A DNA stretch of 64,000 bases, from positions 3,272,001 through 3,336,000 of the forward strand of contig NC_134676.1 of the NCBI RefSeq assembly GCF_030463565.1. The letters run 5' to 3'. This DNA comes from Pelecanus crispus. Lineage: Eukaryota; Chordata; Aves; Pelecaniformes; Pelecanidae. A model generated the notes under the pieces. That model had not been told where the DNA came from. It made no database searches and was given only the letters and a program-made list of their open reading frames with translations. Positions 62,096 to 64,000 of the stretch are shown here, in pieces. The translations under genes were made by a program, and so were the position numbers. Each line of letters starts with the position of its first letter. Within the stretch, counting starts at the first letter, position 1.

Positions 62096-62111
62096 ATGGC
62101 GCTCCTGCGGG
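62096..62111 (+). CDS. ACAA2: ACAA2 exon 1, first 16 coding bases
   Basis: ATGGCGCTCCTGCGGG encodes MALLR plus the first base of Gly, followed by the donor GTGAGC. Human ACAA2, the mitochondrial 3-ketoacyl-CoA thiolase that performs the last step of beta-oxidation, starts MALLRG with an uncleaved targeting N-terminus. The start sits in a good context (GCGGCCATGG) in a CpG island, and in human ACAA2 is the next gene after MYO5B on the same strand. Exon 2 (expected VFVVAAKRTPFG) is not found before 64000. The call rests on six residues plus position. Confidence 0.85.
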
Positions 62112-64000
62112 GTGAGCGGCTCCCGGCGGCCCGGCGGTTCCCTGCCCCGCGGGGGACAGCGGCTCCCTGGCCCTGCAGCGGGGCTGGCGGGGCCGCCGGC
62201 CCCTGAGCGCGGGGAGCGGGGCCCGGCCTGGCTCCGTGAGGGCGAAGCGGGCCGGCGGGGAGGCCGGGCCGGGCCTGAGGCAAAGGTGACCGGCGGGGCG
62301 GCAGGGGCGGCCCGGTTGTAGGGGCCCGGAACCGGGCGGCAGCTCGCGTTGTCCCTCAGAAAACCCCAAATGGAGCCTCTGAAGGCGTCCCTGTCCCGCC
62401 GGGGGGGGGTCCTCCCCGCTCTCTTGTCCTGCCGCGCGATAAAGAGCTGGAAATAAATGCGACCCTGCAAAAAAGCACGGAGCGTGTTAGGCGCGGGGGG
62501 TGCAAGCCCCTGCTCTGAGCGCGGGTTTGCACGGCCTTTGCGCGACGGAGCGTTCCGCCTTGGCCTCTCCGCGGTGCTTCAGCCCCTCACGGGGCACACG
62601 GCCCCGCACGTGCGCCCGTGGGCAGAAGTTGCTAGAAGGGACAGCTGGGGTGACACTGGAGGGTCCCTCCGCCACAGCCGGGCCCTGCCTGCGGCAGCAC
62701 TGACGGTGCAGGGCAAGCTCCCCTTGAAGTGCCAGCGGCTCCGAAAAGCGCTTTGCGTGAGGCAGCGCTTCGTGCTCTGCGTGGTTCAGGTTTTCCGTCT
62801 CTTCAAATGAGATAAACAGGCCCTTTAGCGCCTGATCTTGCTTAAAAACAAGATTGGCGTTTGTTGAAATAGGGCTTTTTATCTGTTTGACGGTGCTTTG
62901 CTACTTGACAGGCCGTACCTAAATCATAGCGTGTATAAGTCACAGTTTGAAGCTTCAGCGTTGCAGTAATTCTGTGTTGCTCTACTGAACTGGGTGAGAC
63001 GGCAGCTTTGCCCATGCTGCTTTGGTGTTTTCTGTGCCTGTTTCAGGATCTTCTCTCAGCTCTTTGCCACAATATTTTTCATACGCTGTTCTTGGTCCTT
63101 AATTTTTTTTTTTTTTTTCAGGTTAATGATTAGGTTTTAGGCCTTCGAAATAGCGTCTGGCGAAGAAATATTTTCATACCGAGCACATTTGAGATATGTT
63201 GGAGGGTTAGAGAATGTTTCAGAGCTACCATAGCAGATCCCCGTTTGGCAGCAAGTGGTTAACAAAACCAGATTAAAAGATGTCATGAATTGAGTGCGTG
63301 ATAAGGATTCAGGGTGGCCTTTGCTTTCTAGCCCCAAAAGTTCCCAGATCCCTATGCATTCGGTAGCATTCTGCTCTCGTCCAACGTTTATCACCTTGGA
63401 GAACTGCAGAGGCTCTGGAAGTCTTGTCGTGGTAATGTAGAACATTAACGGGGACTTAGGAGGAGCTGACAAAGGCCAAAGAGTCCTTTCTCAGGACTTC
63501 AGCCACCCCTTGTTGCCCCTCCTCAAGTTTTGTGGAGGGAATAGCATTTGTAGGTGTCTCTCCAGTCAAGCAAAATTAGGCAGGCTCTGGCATAGTGTAC
63601 CCTTTGGGGAATGGCTCTGCGGTCAGTTTAATTCAGCGTAACTCAACACAGGTTGTGCTGCTGCTGCTGCTTCCCTCACTGGTCCAGTCCAGCCTTCTCT
63701 CTTAGTCTGGAACTACGGTTTGATTGAGCAGCCAGAAGGCGAACGCGGTCCTCGAACTGCTCCAAATGACAATTAGCCCCTCGTTTTCTGCCGACTCTGG
63801 GTTACTCTTCAGCCACGGCGGTCGTGCGATCTGGTCTGGTTCACGCCTTGGCCCCGCGGTGCCGTTGTGAAGAAGCGGGCAGCAGCGAGCAGCCTCTGTG
63901 AAAGAGAGGGATGTTGTTATTATTGCGAAAGGAAGGTTTGAGGGCAAAGTTCCATCGTCGCCCCCGGACGGTGTGTTTGTAAGGCCAACATGCTGTACGT
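62112..64000 (+). other. ACAA2: ACAA2 intron 1, partial
   Basis: The GC-rich part to about 62650 is the rest of the CpG island. Beyond it the sequence has ordinary composition, with a T-run near 63103-63118. No second exon, repeat family or RNA gene recognised. The open frames here have no known content. Confidence 0.65.

Larger units (their letters stand above)
61735..62650. promoter_or_regulatory. ACAA2: CpG island / promoter of ACAA2
   Basis: About 0.9 kb of very high G+C with dense CpG, G-rich Sp1-like words (GGGGGCGGGGGG near 61898) and GGAGC pentamer runs at about 61757-61772 and 62064-62090. It surrounds the start codon at 62096, as expected for a housekeeping TATA-less promoter. An AT-rich block at 61928-61982 interrupts it. 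Long frames on both strands here are composition artefacts. Confidence 0.85.

Noticed and set aside
61717..62470. Long minus-strand frames (up to 188 codons) and plus frames in the CpG island
   Set aside because: High G+C removes stop codons; translations are Ala/Arg/Pro/Gly-rich with no homology signal, and they overlap the promoter and exon 1.

Overview
The window is vertebrate nuclear DNA, almost certainly from a bird. It has widely spaced GT-AG exons, a CpG-island promoter and no bacterial features. Its main interspersed repeats are chicken-repeat-1 (CR1) LINEs, recognised by 3' ends such as the GATCTTAAAGGTCTTTTCC block and the ATTCTATG-type terminal repeats. The sequence does not show which bird.

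The main content is the 3' two-thirds of one plus-strand gene, unconventional myosin Vb (MYO5B). I can place 23 consecutive coding exons between 3945 and 55328. Joined across canonical GT-AG junctions they stay in one frame and give 1151 codons plus a stop. They cover the end of the motor head and converter, six IQ motifs (lever arm), the interrupted coiled-coil stalk, the alternatively spliced 26-residue exon D, and the C-terminal globular cargo-binding domain, ending in LNKV. MYO5B is chosen over MYO5A and MYO5C from the C-terminus, the [14 protein letters not shown] and ATQNNSS blocks, and the Rab8a/Rab11a-binding segments. The motor-head exons lie upstream of the window. If the human 40-exon layout holds, these are exons 18 to 40.

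A long 3' UTR follows the stop (55329 to about 59850). It holds two Pumilio-type sites, at least two polyadenylation signals, A-rich low-complexity tracts and an isolated, very CpG-dense patch at 56701-56866. The intergenic stretch 59850-61730 is mostly CR1-derived: a plus-strand CR1 3' end, a junction sequence shared with a second site near 43 kb, and an inverted CR1 body lacking its own 3' end.

A CpG island (about 61735-62650) carries a near-perfect RFX X-box and the first coding exon of a second plus-strand gene. It reads MALLRG and then a GTGAGC donor, which matches the start of ACAA2 (mitochondrial 3-ketoacyl-CoA thiolase). MYO5B followed by ACAA2 on the same strand is the order known on human 18q21, so the neighbourhood supports both calls. 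The two genes work in unrelated pathways: recycling-endosome transport and mitochondrial beta-oxidation.

Most other open frames are chance ORFs in introns, CR1 remnants or CpG-island shadows. The best leads are the exon D splicing architecture, a Tyr-to-Phe change at the Rab11a-contact position, the CpG-dense patch in the 3' UTR, the shared CR1 composite and the promoter X-box.
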